Assembly: GCA_000751295.2 (NCBI GenBank)
Contig: CCMO02000002.1
Coordinates: 456,501 to 520,500, forward strand
Source: a bacterium YEK0313
GTDB taxonomy: Bacteria > Pseudomonadota > Alphaproteobacteria > Rhizobiales > Phreatobacteraceae
Reading direction: 5' to 3'
Length of the DNA stretch: 64,000 nucleotides
The notes under the pieces were generated by a model. That model saw only the letters and a program-made list of their open reading frames with translations, made no database searches and was not told where the DNA came from. Positions 44,659 to 51,467 of the stretch are shown in pieces; positions within the stretch are counted from its first letter, which is position 1; each line of letters starts with the position of its first letter. The translations under genes and the position numbers were made by a program.

Positions 44659-45588
44659 TCAGCGCCTGGCAGCGCCGCGGGCCTGCGGCTCGGCCAGCTC
44701 GCGCTTCATCCAGTCGGCCATGGAGCGCACGAGCGCGGCGACCGCCGGCGGGATGAGATTGTGACTGGGATAGACGGCGTAAAAGCGTGATTCGGCACGC
44801 CGGTAATCGGGCAGGACGGGCACGAGCCGCCCGGATGCGAGATCGGCGATGGTGGTCGGGGAACTCGGCAGAAGTGCTATGCCGAGACCCGCGACCGTCG
44901 CCTGATGCAGAGCCCGCATGGCGTTGACCGCGAAACGTCCGGTCACCTCGACATCGACCGAACGACCGCGCCGATCGCGCAGATGCCAGACCGAGCGGCC
45001 GTCCTGCCCGGGCGTCACCAGGCAATCATGGTCCGCCAGATCCTTGAGCGTTCGGGGCGCGCCGCGCTCGGCGAGATAGCCGGGGCTGGCCATCAGCGCG
45101 ACGGAGGGAACATCGGCAAGATGCACCGCATAGCCGGTGGCAGCCGCCGAGCCGCCCCGGAAAGCAACATCTATTCCTTCCGCCAGAAGGTCGACCATCC
45201 GGTCACCCAAGACGAATTCGAGCTGGATCCTGGGATGCGTCTTCAGGAATTCCTTGATGCGCGGCAGCGGATAAAAATCGAAGAAGTCGGCGACGGTCGC
45301 CACCCGCACGCGCCCGCTGGGAGTCTCGCTGCCCTCGATGAGATCGCGGCTTGCCCGTTCGAGATCGCCGACGGCGGCGGCGCAGCGGGCATGAAATGAA
45401 CTGCCGGCGCTGGTCAGGCTGAGCTTGCGGGTCGTGCGCTGCATGAGGCGGGTGCCGAGCCGCGCCTCGAGATCCTGGATCCGGCGGCTGACCGTATTGG
45501 GTGGTATGCCGAGATGACGGCCCGCCGCCGCGAAGCTGCCGTGGCGCACCACCTGGACGAACAGGGCGATGTCGTCGAAGCCATCCAT
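44659..45588 (-). CDS. LysR-family transcriptional regulator
   Basis: A 309-residue regulator with helix-turn-helix FAAAGRHLGIPPNTVSRRIQDLEARLGTRLMQR and effector domain beginning GRVRVATVADFFDFYPLP. It resembles the CrgA/AaeR-like subgroup that senses aromatic or quinone stress. It is divergent from the DoxX-FMN reductase pair across 127 bases, whose AT-rich centre (about 45600-45650) should carry the operator. A role in controlling both DoxX genes is likely but inferred. Confidence 0.87.
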   Translation of the reverse strand: MDGFDDIALFVQVVRHGSFAAAGRHLGIPPNTVSRRIQDLEARLGTRLMQRTTRKLSLTSAGSSFHARCAAAVGDLERASRDLIEGSETPSGRVRVATVADFFDFYPLPRIKEFLKTHPRIQLEFVLGDRMVDLLAEGIDVAFRGGSAAATGYAVHLADVPSVALMASPGYLAERGAPRTLKDLADHDCLVTPGQDGRSVWHLRDRRGRSVDVEVTGRFAVNAMRALHQATVAGLGIALLPSSPTTIADLASGRLVPVLPDYRRAESRFYAVYPSHNLIPPAVAALVRSMADWMKRELAEPQARGAARR

Positions 45589-45715
45589 GGCCTTCTCGAT
45601 TGCTTACATATCTGGACGAATAGATTCCATTCCTGATCTCTAATCAAGCAGTCGCCGCAGTCCTACCTTGCAGTGGCCGGCCGAAAGGCTTGCCGCCCCG
45701 ACAAGGATCCGACAG

Positions 45716-46138
45716 ATGACGCGCGCGATCGAAACCTCCTCCAGCAGCCCGCGGCAAGGCGCGGGCAGCAGGCCGACGGCCTGGATGAACCGCATCACCG
45801 GGGGTCTGCGCATCCTTCTCGCCCTGGCCTTCGCCGCGGCCGCGGCACCGAAACTGCTCGGGGCCGAAGCCATGGTGCAGTTGTTCCAGGCCATCGGGTT
45901 CGGCCAGTGGTTCCGGCTCGTCACCGGTCTCGTCGAGCTGGCTGGCGCGGCGCTTCTCCTCGTGCCGGGCGCGGGCTTTCTCGGTGGCCTCCTGCTCGCC
46001 GCGACAATGGCCTGCGCGACCCTGACCCATCTCGTCCTGGTCGGTGGCTCTCCCGTCCCCGCCGCCATCCTCTTCGCCCTTTCCGCCTTCGTCGCGTGGC
46101 GGCTGAAGCCCCGTTCGCGCGGCGCGCTCGCCGGCTGA
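45716..46138 (+). CDS. DoxX-family membrane protein, copy 2
   Basis: A 140-residue four-helix inner-membrane protein, paralogous to the gene at 44206, with a polar serine-rich N-terminus of about 25 residues. AAGGAT precedes ATG 45716. It is followed 45 bases later by an NADPH-dependent FMN reductase gene, probably in one transcript under the divergent LysR. Confidence 0.8.
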   Translation: MTRAIETSSSSPRQGAGSRPTAWMNRITGGLRILLALAFAAAAAPKLLGAEAMVQLFQAIGFGQWFRLVTGLVELAGAALLLVPGAGFLGGLLLAATMACATLTHLVLVGGSPVPAAILFALSAFVAWRLKPRSRGALAG

Positions 46139-46183
46139 CCTCGCCCGGCGCGACCAAGCCGCAACTTGATTGAAGGAGTTCCC

Positions 46184-46762
46184 ATGAGCGCCCCATTGCC
46201 CCGTATCGGCATCGTCATCGGCTCGACCCGCGAAGGCCGGTTCGGCGAAAAGCCGGCCCGCTGGATCCACGACCTCGCCGGTCAGCGGACCGACCTCACC
46301 TTCGTGCTGGTCGACCTGCGCGACCATCCGCTGCCGCTCTTCGCCGAGCCGGTGTCTCCGGCCTGGGGGCCGGTCAGCAACGAAGCCGCGAAAAGATGGG
46401 GGGCGCTGCTGCAGGAACTCGACGGGCTGATCGTAGTGACGCCGGAATACAATCACGGACCGAGCGCGGTCCTGAAGAACGCTCTCGACTACGCCTATAA
46501 CGAATTTGCCCGCAAGCCGATCGCCTTCGTTGGTTATGGCGGCGTCGGTGCGGCCCGTGCCATCGAGCAGTTGCGCCTCATCGCGGTCGAGCTTCAGATG
46601 GCGCCGATCCGCGAGGCCGTCCATATTGGCATGGTCGAGTTTCTCGGCCTCTGGCAGCAGGGCAAGAGCTTTGCCGACTACCCGCATCTCGGCGAGGCTG
46701 CGACCGACATGCTGGACGACCTCGCCTGGTGGACGAAGGCCTTGAAGGCCGCGCGCGGCTAG
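46184..46762 (+). CDS. NADPH-dependent FMN reductase family protein
   Basis: A 192-residue flavodoxin-fold reductase. The FMN phosphate loop GSTREGRFGEK near the N-terminus, TPEYNHGPSAVLKNALDY and the GYGGVGAARAIEQLR segment are typical of the ChrR/azoreductase-like group that reduces quinones, azo dyes or chromate. AAGGAG (46174-46179) lies just before ATG 46184. Together with DoxX and LysR it forms a likely quinone/oxidant response unit. Confidence 0.9.
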   Translation: MSAPLPRIGIVIGSTREGRFGEKPARWIHDLAGQRTDLTFVLVDLRDHPLPLFAEPVSPAWGPVSNEAAKRWGALLQELDGLIVVTPEYNHGPSAVLKNALDYAYNEFARKPIAFVGYGGVGAARAIEQLRLIAVELQMAPIREAVHIGMVEFLGLWQQGKSFADYPHLGEAATDMLDDLAWWTKALKAARG

Positions 46763-46852
46763 CGACCGGAGGCGCCTCGACGGACCGCATCTCTCCCTGC
46801 GCTCGTGCTTTCCATGGGTGGAGCCCGGCGCGGTTCGACATCGCGCCGGCCT

Positions 46853-47269
46853 TCAGCCGGCCCTGCCATTGGGTCGCGGTGGCTTCATCGACAATTGCCG
46901 CCCCCGGCTGGCGAGCTGGGCGGCATGGGCGGTGCCGAGGCCCAGTTCCTTGCCGATCGCGGCATAGGTCAGGCCAGCCTTGCGCAGCTCGAAGGCACGC
47001 TTCGCCCGCTCATGCGCCCTGGCCAGGATTTCCGACCGCAACGACGGCACCTTGTGGAGGCGCTGAAACTCCCGCTCAAGCAGCCTGTTCCGCTGGCCGT
47101 GGACCGCGAGCCAAGCGGTGACGCGCCTGACGACATCCGGCGGCAGCGTCCGCTTGCCGAAGTCGGCCCGCGCGACCTCTTCCGGCAGGCCGTTCCGGGT
47201 AAGCTCACCAATGAGCTCGCGGCACTGATCCGTGAGCAGGATCATCCAGACGTCCGGCTGCGCTGTCAT
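46853..47269 (-). CDS. Hypothetical protein with C-terminal helix-turn-helix
   Basis: A 138-residue protein if ATG 47269 is used; in-frame ATGs at 47299 and 47323 and a longer open frame to 47470 are possible. The C-terminal part KAGLTYAAIGKELGLGTAHAAQL reads as a helix-turn-helix. The middle is basic and helical (RVTAWLAVHGQRNRLLEREF). No family recognised. It may be a small DNA-binding protein. Confidence 0.5.
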   Translation of the reverse strand: MTAQPDVWMILLTDQCRELIGELTRNGLPEEVARADFGKRTLPPDVVRRVTAWLAVHGQRNRLLEREFQRLHKVPSLRSEILARAHERAKRAFELRKAGLTYAAIGKELGLGTAHAAQLASRGRQLSMKPPRPNGRAG

Positions 47270-47682
47270 GGTCGATTGTCGCTTTCGGTCCCGCGGCATG
47301 GCCTCGGCACCGGCGCGCGCCATCTGCGTCCGGGTCGCTCCCGCCGGCCCGCTCCCGACGAAGAGACCGCCTGCCGCAGCCGGCACGCACCGCTCCGAGC
47401 TGGCCGCGGCGCGGCTTGCGCGAGCGGCCCGACTCCCCGCAAAAAGGGATCGCGCAGGCTTTACGGCCAAGGAAGTTTATTCTTCTCATGAACAGCATGA
47501 CCTGAACTCATCATGCTGATCTTGTTTGTTTTTTGCGCCGGGCAGGATTTTTCCGCGGCGCAGCGCTCCGGCCGGGGCGCGGCTCCGGCGGATCGCTCGA
47601 AGCGGGCCGGGCGACCGCAGGCCAGTTCGGCCCGTCCAGCTCCGGGCTTCGGCACGCCCTGTCGTCGGTGCCGGCAAGGGTC

Positions 47683-47967
47683 TTAGGGGCGTTCGTCGCG
47701 CAGGCGCCCGATTGTCGCGGTAATGGCCCTGTAGTCGAGCGGGCCGTCTCCGCGGCTGAGCGCCTGGCGCAGGAAACGGATGGGGAAATGGATCGCCTCG
47801 GTATTGGCGTCGCGCAATTCCGACAGGCGCGCCGAAGCCCCGCTCTCCGCAAGGTCGAGCGCCGCACCGATATCGCGCTCGCTCAGTATGTCCTTGCGCT
47901 TCAACTCCACGCACAGCGCGGCCAGCGCCAGCAGGAGGCCTTCCATCTGCAGGTTCGCGGTATTCAC
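47683..47967 (-). CDS. Small hypothetical protein
   Basis: A 94-residue helical protein. GTG 47967 has GGAGG seven bases upstream and overlaps the end of the preceding reading frame (GTGA), which supports both the start and the restored frame of its neighbour. No leader or cysteine cluster beyond one Cys. Third gene of a leftward operon that starts at 48939. Function unknown. Confidence 0.6.
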   Translation of the reverse strand: MNTANLQMEGLLLALAALCVELKRKDILSERDIGAALDLAESGASARLSELRDANTEAIHFPIRFLRQALSRGDGPLDYRAITATIGRLRDERP

Positions 47968-48469
47968 GTTCGGTCCTCCCGACGGTCTTCCAGGCTGGGA
48001 TGCAACGCCGTCGCATGTGCGAAGCTTTCGCCGCGCGCCGTTTCCAGCTCGCGCAGGCCGGCCGCGAGGCTCGCCCCCAGACGAGATGAGCGGCCAGCAT
48101 CAGGCCATTGCGACGGGCCGGATGCCGCGCCCCGAAGCGCAGAATGCCCATGGCCGGAATCCAGCCGAGATAGCTCGCAGCCCACACCGCCAGGCCAAAG
48201 GCGCCGCCAGTCGCAGCATCACGCCGCTCGGAGGCCGCCGCGAGGAGGCTGCCGGCGACGGCGCCGTAGAGGAAATGATGGAGCAGTGTCGCCGTCGACG
48301 GGCGCAGCCCGAGATGCGGCAGATCCTCGGTGATTTCCCGCGGCGGCAGCGGATAGCGCTCGTGCCGGGGAAGCCGCTCATGCATGCGCCGCATCGCTCC
48401 GGTCATCGGCAGGGTCGCCGCGAAGCCGGCCAGGGCGCCGAGGAGCATTCGTCCGACGAGCGGCGTCAT
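47964..48469 (-). pseudogene. Membrane protein gene with a one-base frameshift
   Basis: From ATG 48469 the frame encodes helices such as MLLGALAGFAATLPMTGAM, LLHHFLYGAVAGSLLAAAS and GLAVWAASYLGWIPAMGIL, up to LMLAAHLVWG. There it loses sense (RASRPACASWKRR). In another frame it continues as GASLAAGLRELETARGESFA and ends at a TGA (47964) that overlaps the next GTG. One missing base in the C5 run at 48074-48078 (G5 on the coding strand) explains both. It is either a real mutation, a slippery homopolymer or a sequence error. The restored product would have about 168 residues. The family is unknown. Confidence 0.7.
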
Positions 48470-48939
48470 GGCCCCCGTCCCTGTTCGCGTGGCGGACAGG
48501 TCGCGAGGAAGGCGGCGGCCATCACCGCATAGGCGAGTGCGACGGCCCGCGGCGGCAGCGTCTTTTCCCACCCCGGCGTGAGCCGTTTCGGCACGAGGCC
48601 ATAGTCGACGATCGCGGCGAGGGCCGACACGGCCAGGGCATCGACGACCGGCGCGCGGGCCGGGTGCAGGCGGCGGGCGGCCTGGAAGATCCCGGCCCAG
48701 AAGACCGACGCCGCGTGATGGGTGACAAAACCGAGGAGCGTGTGGCGGGCATCAGCGGCGCGGACCCGCCCCGCGGCGTCGCCCCAGTACCAGTGGCTGG
48801 TCGCATTGACGGGCTGAAGCGCCCCACGCCCTTCGGCCCGCGCGAGCAGCGCCAGCGCGCCGGCCGTCACCGCACTCAGCACGGAGCCCGACACCAGGGT
48901 CTTGGTCAGCAGAGTTGCCATGTCCATGTCTCTCGCCAT
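48466..48939 (-). CDS. Hypothetical membrane protein
   Basis: A 157-residue inner-membrane protein with about four hydrophobic segments (LVSGSVLSAVTAGALALLA, TLLGFVTHHAASVFWAGIF, ALAVSALAAIVDYGLVP, AVALAYAVMAAAFLAT). GGAGG is six bases before ATG 48939 on the - strand. The stop overlaps the next start (ATGA). First gene of a three-gene operon of small membrane or hypothetical proteins. Function unknown. Confidence 0.7.
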   Translation of the reverse strand: MARDMDMATLLTKTLVSGSVLSAVTAGALALLARAEGRGALQPVNATSHWYWGDAAGRVRAADARHTLLGFVTHHAASVFWAGIFQAARRLHPARAPVVDALAVSALAAIVDYGLVPKRLTPGWEKTLPPRAVALAYAVMAAAFLATCPPREQGRGP

Positions 48940-48969
48940 CGCCTGCCTCCGAGCAGCCTCATACCGCCG

Positions 48970-49347
48970 TCACCCGCCGTGATGCGTCACGGCCTCGATC
49001 TTGTTGCCGTCGGGATCGCGCACGAAGGCGCCGTAATAGTTCGGGTTGTATTCCGGTCGCAGGCCGGGTGCGCCGGCATCGGTGCCGCCATGGCGCAATG
49101 CGACCGCATGGAATTGGTCGACGATGGCACGCTTTCCCGCGGTGAAGGCAATGTGCACGCCGTTGCCGACCGAAGCCGGCTTGCCGTCGAGCGGCCTGGT
49201 GAGGCTGAGCAGGGCGGTGGTCACGCCATAATGCGCCGCATCCTCCGAGGCCTCGATCAGGCGCAGGCCAAGCACCGCCAGCACTGGTTCATAGAAGGCG
49301 CGGCTGCGGGCGACATCGTTGGTTCCCAGCGAGACGTGATGGATCAT
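48970..49347 (-). CDS. VOC-family (glyoxalase-like) protein
   Basis: A 125-residue vicinal-oxygen-chelate fold protein. It has the opening MIHHVSLGTNDVARSRAFYE, GVHIAFTAG, and the closing YYGAFVRDPDGNKIEAVTH that supplies a metal-ligand Glu. Such proteins are small dioxygenases, isomerases or resistance binders; no substrate can be given. A perfect palindrome lies 13 bases upstream of its start. Confidence 0.85.
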   Translation of the reverse strand: MIHHVSLGTNDVARSRAFYEPVLAVLGLRLIEASEDAAHYGVTTALLSLTRPLDGKPASVGNGVHIAFTAGKRAIVDQFHAVALRHGGTDAGAPGLRPEYNPNYYGAFVRDPDGNKIEAVTHHGG

Positions 49348-49359
49348 CGCTCATCTCCC

Positions 49360-49381
49360 AGCGCCGGCCGCGGCCGGCGCT
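49360..49381. repeat. Perfect 22-bp palindrome upstream of the VOC gene
   Basis: AGCGCCGGCCG meets its exact complement CGGCCGGCGCT without spacer. It is 13 bases from the start codon of the leftward VOC gene and so lies in its leader. Operator or message hairpin; it could also be one of the GC palindromes common in such genomes. The rest of 49382-49610 holds no supportable gene. Confidence 0.45.
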
Positions 49382-49610
49382 CCTGCCTTTGCTGTGCAAC
49401 GCCGTCCGCGCCCGGCAGTTCTGAACCGGCTCAACTGTTTTGCCCGCCGCCAAGCGGACGTCGCACCGGAAGCAGCCCCGCGCGGAACCGGACGGCTTTT
49501 CCGTGCTTGATCCTGAAGCGGCTTCCGAAACCGGCCGCGGGAGGTGATCGCCGCCGGCGAGTCGCCCGTACGCTTCGGCCTGTCCGGCCACGCCAGGGAA
49601 GGAGCAGCCC

Positions 49611-50414
49611 ATGACGTCGCAGAACGGGATCGACCTGCGGAGCGGCCACAGCATGCCGCTGATGGGCCTCGGCACGTGGCAGCTCTCGCATGATACGGCC
49701 GAGACGATCGTCGCGGCATTGGCGCTCGGCTACCGCATGATCGATACGTCGGGCGACTATGGCACGCAGCCGGGCATTGCCGAAGGCATTGCCCGAAGCG
49801 GCGTGCGCCGCGCCGACATCTATCTCGTCACCAAGGTGGAGGAGACCGAGGACGCCTACGAGGCGACACGGCGGAATCTACGCGAACTGCGGCTCGACTA
49901 TGCCGACCTCATGCTCATCCATCGGCCGCCGCGCGAGGGCGCCGGCGAGAAACTCTGGCAGGGACTGCTCAAGGCCAAGCGCGATGGCCTCGCCAGGGAT
50001 ATCGGCGTCAGCAACTACCGCGTCGAGCAGATCGAAGCCCTGGTCGCCGACAGCGGTGAGACGCCGGCCGTCAACCAGATCGAGTGGAGCCCGTTCGGCC
50101 ACAGTGAGGCCATGCGCGATTTCGCGCAGCGCAAGCACATCGTCATTCAGGCCTACAGCCCGCTCACCCGCGGCACGCGGCTGACCGAGGAACCTCTGGT
50201 CGAGCTCGCCGCGAAATATGGCAAGACTCCGGCACAGGTGCTGATCCGCTGGAATCTGCAGCACGGCGTCGTACCGCTTCCCAAAGCCAATCAGGGAGCC
50301 CATCTCGAAGAGAATTGCGACGTCTTCGACTTTTCCATCGACGCGGCGGACATGGACAGGCTCGACCAGCTCAACGAACGTTATTCGGCGCTGGGCGGGC
50401 TGCCCTATGCCTAG
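49611..50414 (+). CDS. Aldo/keto reductase
   Basis: A 267-residue NADPH-dependent TIM-barrel reductase. The catalytic tetrad is visible: Asp and Tyr in IDTSGDYG, Lys in VTKVEE and His in LIHRPP. GVSNYRVEQI and PLPKANQGAHLEENCDVFDF are also typical. It is shorter than many relatives at 267 residues but complete. AAGGAG precedes ATG 49611. Substrate unknown; small aldehydes or ketones are likely. Confidence 0.92.
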   Translation: MTSQNGIDLRSGHSMPLMGLGTWQLSHDTAETIVAALALGYRMIDTSGDYGTQPGIAEGIARSGVRRADIYLVTKVEETEDAYEATRRNLRELRLDYADLMLIHRPPREGAGEKLWQGLLKAKRDGLARDIGVSNYRVEQIEALVADSGETPAVNQIEWSPFGHSEAMRDFAQRKHIVIQAYSPLTRGTRLTEEPLVELAAKYGKTPAQVLIRWNLQHGVVPLPKANQGAHLEENCDVFDFSIDAADMDRLDQLNERYSALGGLPYA

Positions 50415-50477
50415 CGTCTTTCGCCGTTTCACGAGCCGGTCGCCGGCACGACGGAGCCCCTTCGCCGACGCAGAGAG

Positions 50478-51422
50478 ATGGCGATGCCCATGCAGCGCAG
50501 AACCAGCCGGAAGAAGCCGCCGCGAGCCGCGATTCGCATCGGCCTGTCGGGCTGGACCTATGCCGGCTGGCGCGGTCATTTCTACCCGAAGGGACTGAGC
50601 CGCAAGAGCGAGCTGGCCTTCGCCGCCCGGCAGCTTCCGGCCCTGGAAATCAACGGCACCTTCTACGGCCTGCAGAAACCGCACTCCTTCGCGCAATGGG
50701 CCGAGACCACACCCGAGGGCTTCGTCTTCGCCGTCAAGGGTTCGCGCTTCATCACTCATATCCGCCGGCTCAGGGAGATCGAGACGCCGCTCGCCAATTT
50801 TCTCGCGTCCGGCCTGCTCCGGCTCGGTCCAAAGCTCGGGCCGCTGCTCTGGCAGTTTCCGCCGAGCTTCCGCTTCGACCCGGATCTCATGGGCGACTTC
50901 TTCGCGCTCCTGCCGAAGGACACCGAGGCAGCGGCGGCGCTGGCACGCCGCCACGACGAGCGGCTCGCCGGACGCGCCGCTGTCCAGACCGACGCCAAAC
51001 GCCCGATGCGCCATGCGGTCGAGATCCGTCACGAAAGCTTTCGGGACCCCGCCTTCATCGACCTGCTGCGCCGGCACGGCATTGCGCTGGTCTGCGCCGA
51101 TACGGTCGACTGGCCGCGATTGATGGATCTCACCGCCGACTTCGTCTATTGCCGGCTGCACGGTTCGGACGAGCTCTATCGCTCGCGCTATGCGGAGCCG
51201 GAGCTGAAGCGCTGGGCGAGGCGCATCGAGGCCTGGGCCAGCGGGCAGCCGATGACGGACGGCGCATTTGCCGGCGACCGCGACGAGGCGCCCGGCCGGC
51301 CGCGCGATGTCTTCCTGTTCTTCGACAATACCGACAAGCGCCACGCGCCGGCCAATGCCGCGTCCCTGATGGACATGCTGGATCTCGCCTGGCAGCCCGA
51401 TGCGGCGGATCGCGCGGCCTGA
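50478..51422 (+). CDS. DUF72 domain-containing protein
   Basis: A 314-residue protein of the DUF72 TIM-barrel-like family. Family features: IRIGLSGWTYAGWRGHFYP, LEINGTFYGLQ, FVFAVKGSRFITH, LLWQFPPSF, VEIRHESF and the C-terminal FFDNTDKRHAPANA. Several ATGs (50478, 50484, 50490) are possible; the choice changes only a basic N-terminal tail. It is 63 bases after the aldo/keto reductase. Biochemical role of DUF72 is not established. Confidence 0.85.
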   Translation: MAMPMQRRTSRKKPPRAAIRIGLSGWTYAGWRGHFYPKGLSRKSELAFAARQLPALEINGTFYGLQKPHSFAQWAETTPEGFVFAVKGSRFITHIRRLREIETPLANFLASGLLRLGPKLGPLLWQFPPSFRFDPDLMGDFFALLPKDTEAAAALARRHDERLAGRAAVQTDAKRPMRHAVEIRHESFRDPAFIDLLRRHGIALVCADTVDWPRLMDLTADFVYCRLHGSDELYRSRYAEPELKRWARRIEAWASGQPMTDGAFAGDRDEAPGRPRDVFLFFDNTDKRHAPANAASLMDMLDLAWQPDAADRAA

Positions 51423-51467
51423 AGCGGCCGGACGCCATCGGCCGCCGGCGGCCGCAGGCGGCCCGGC

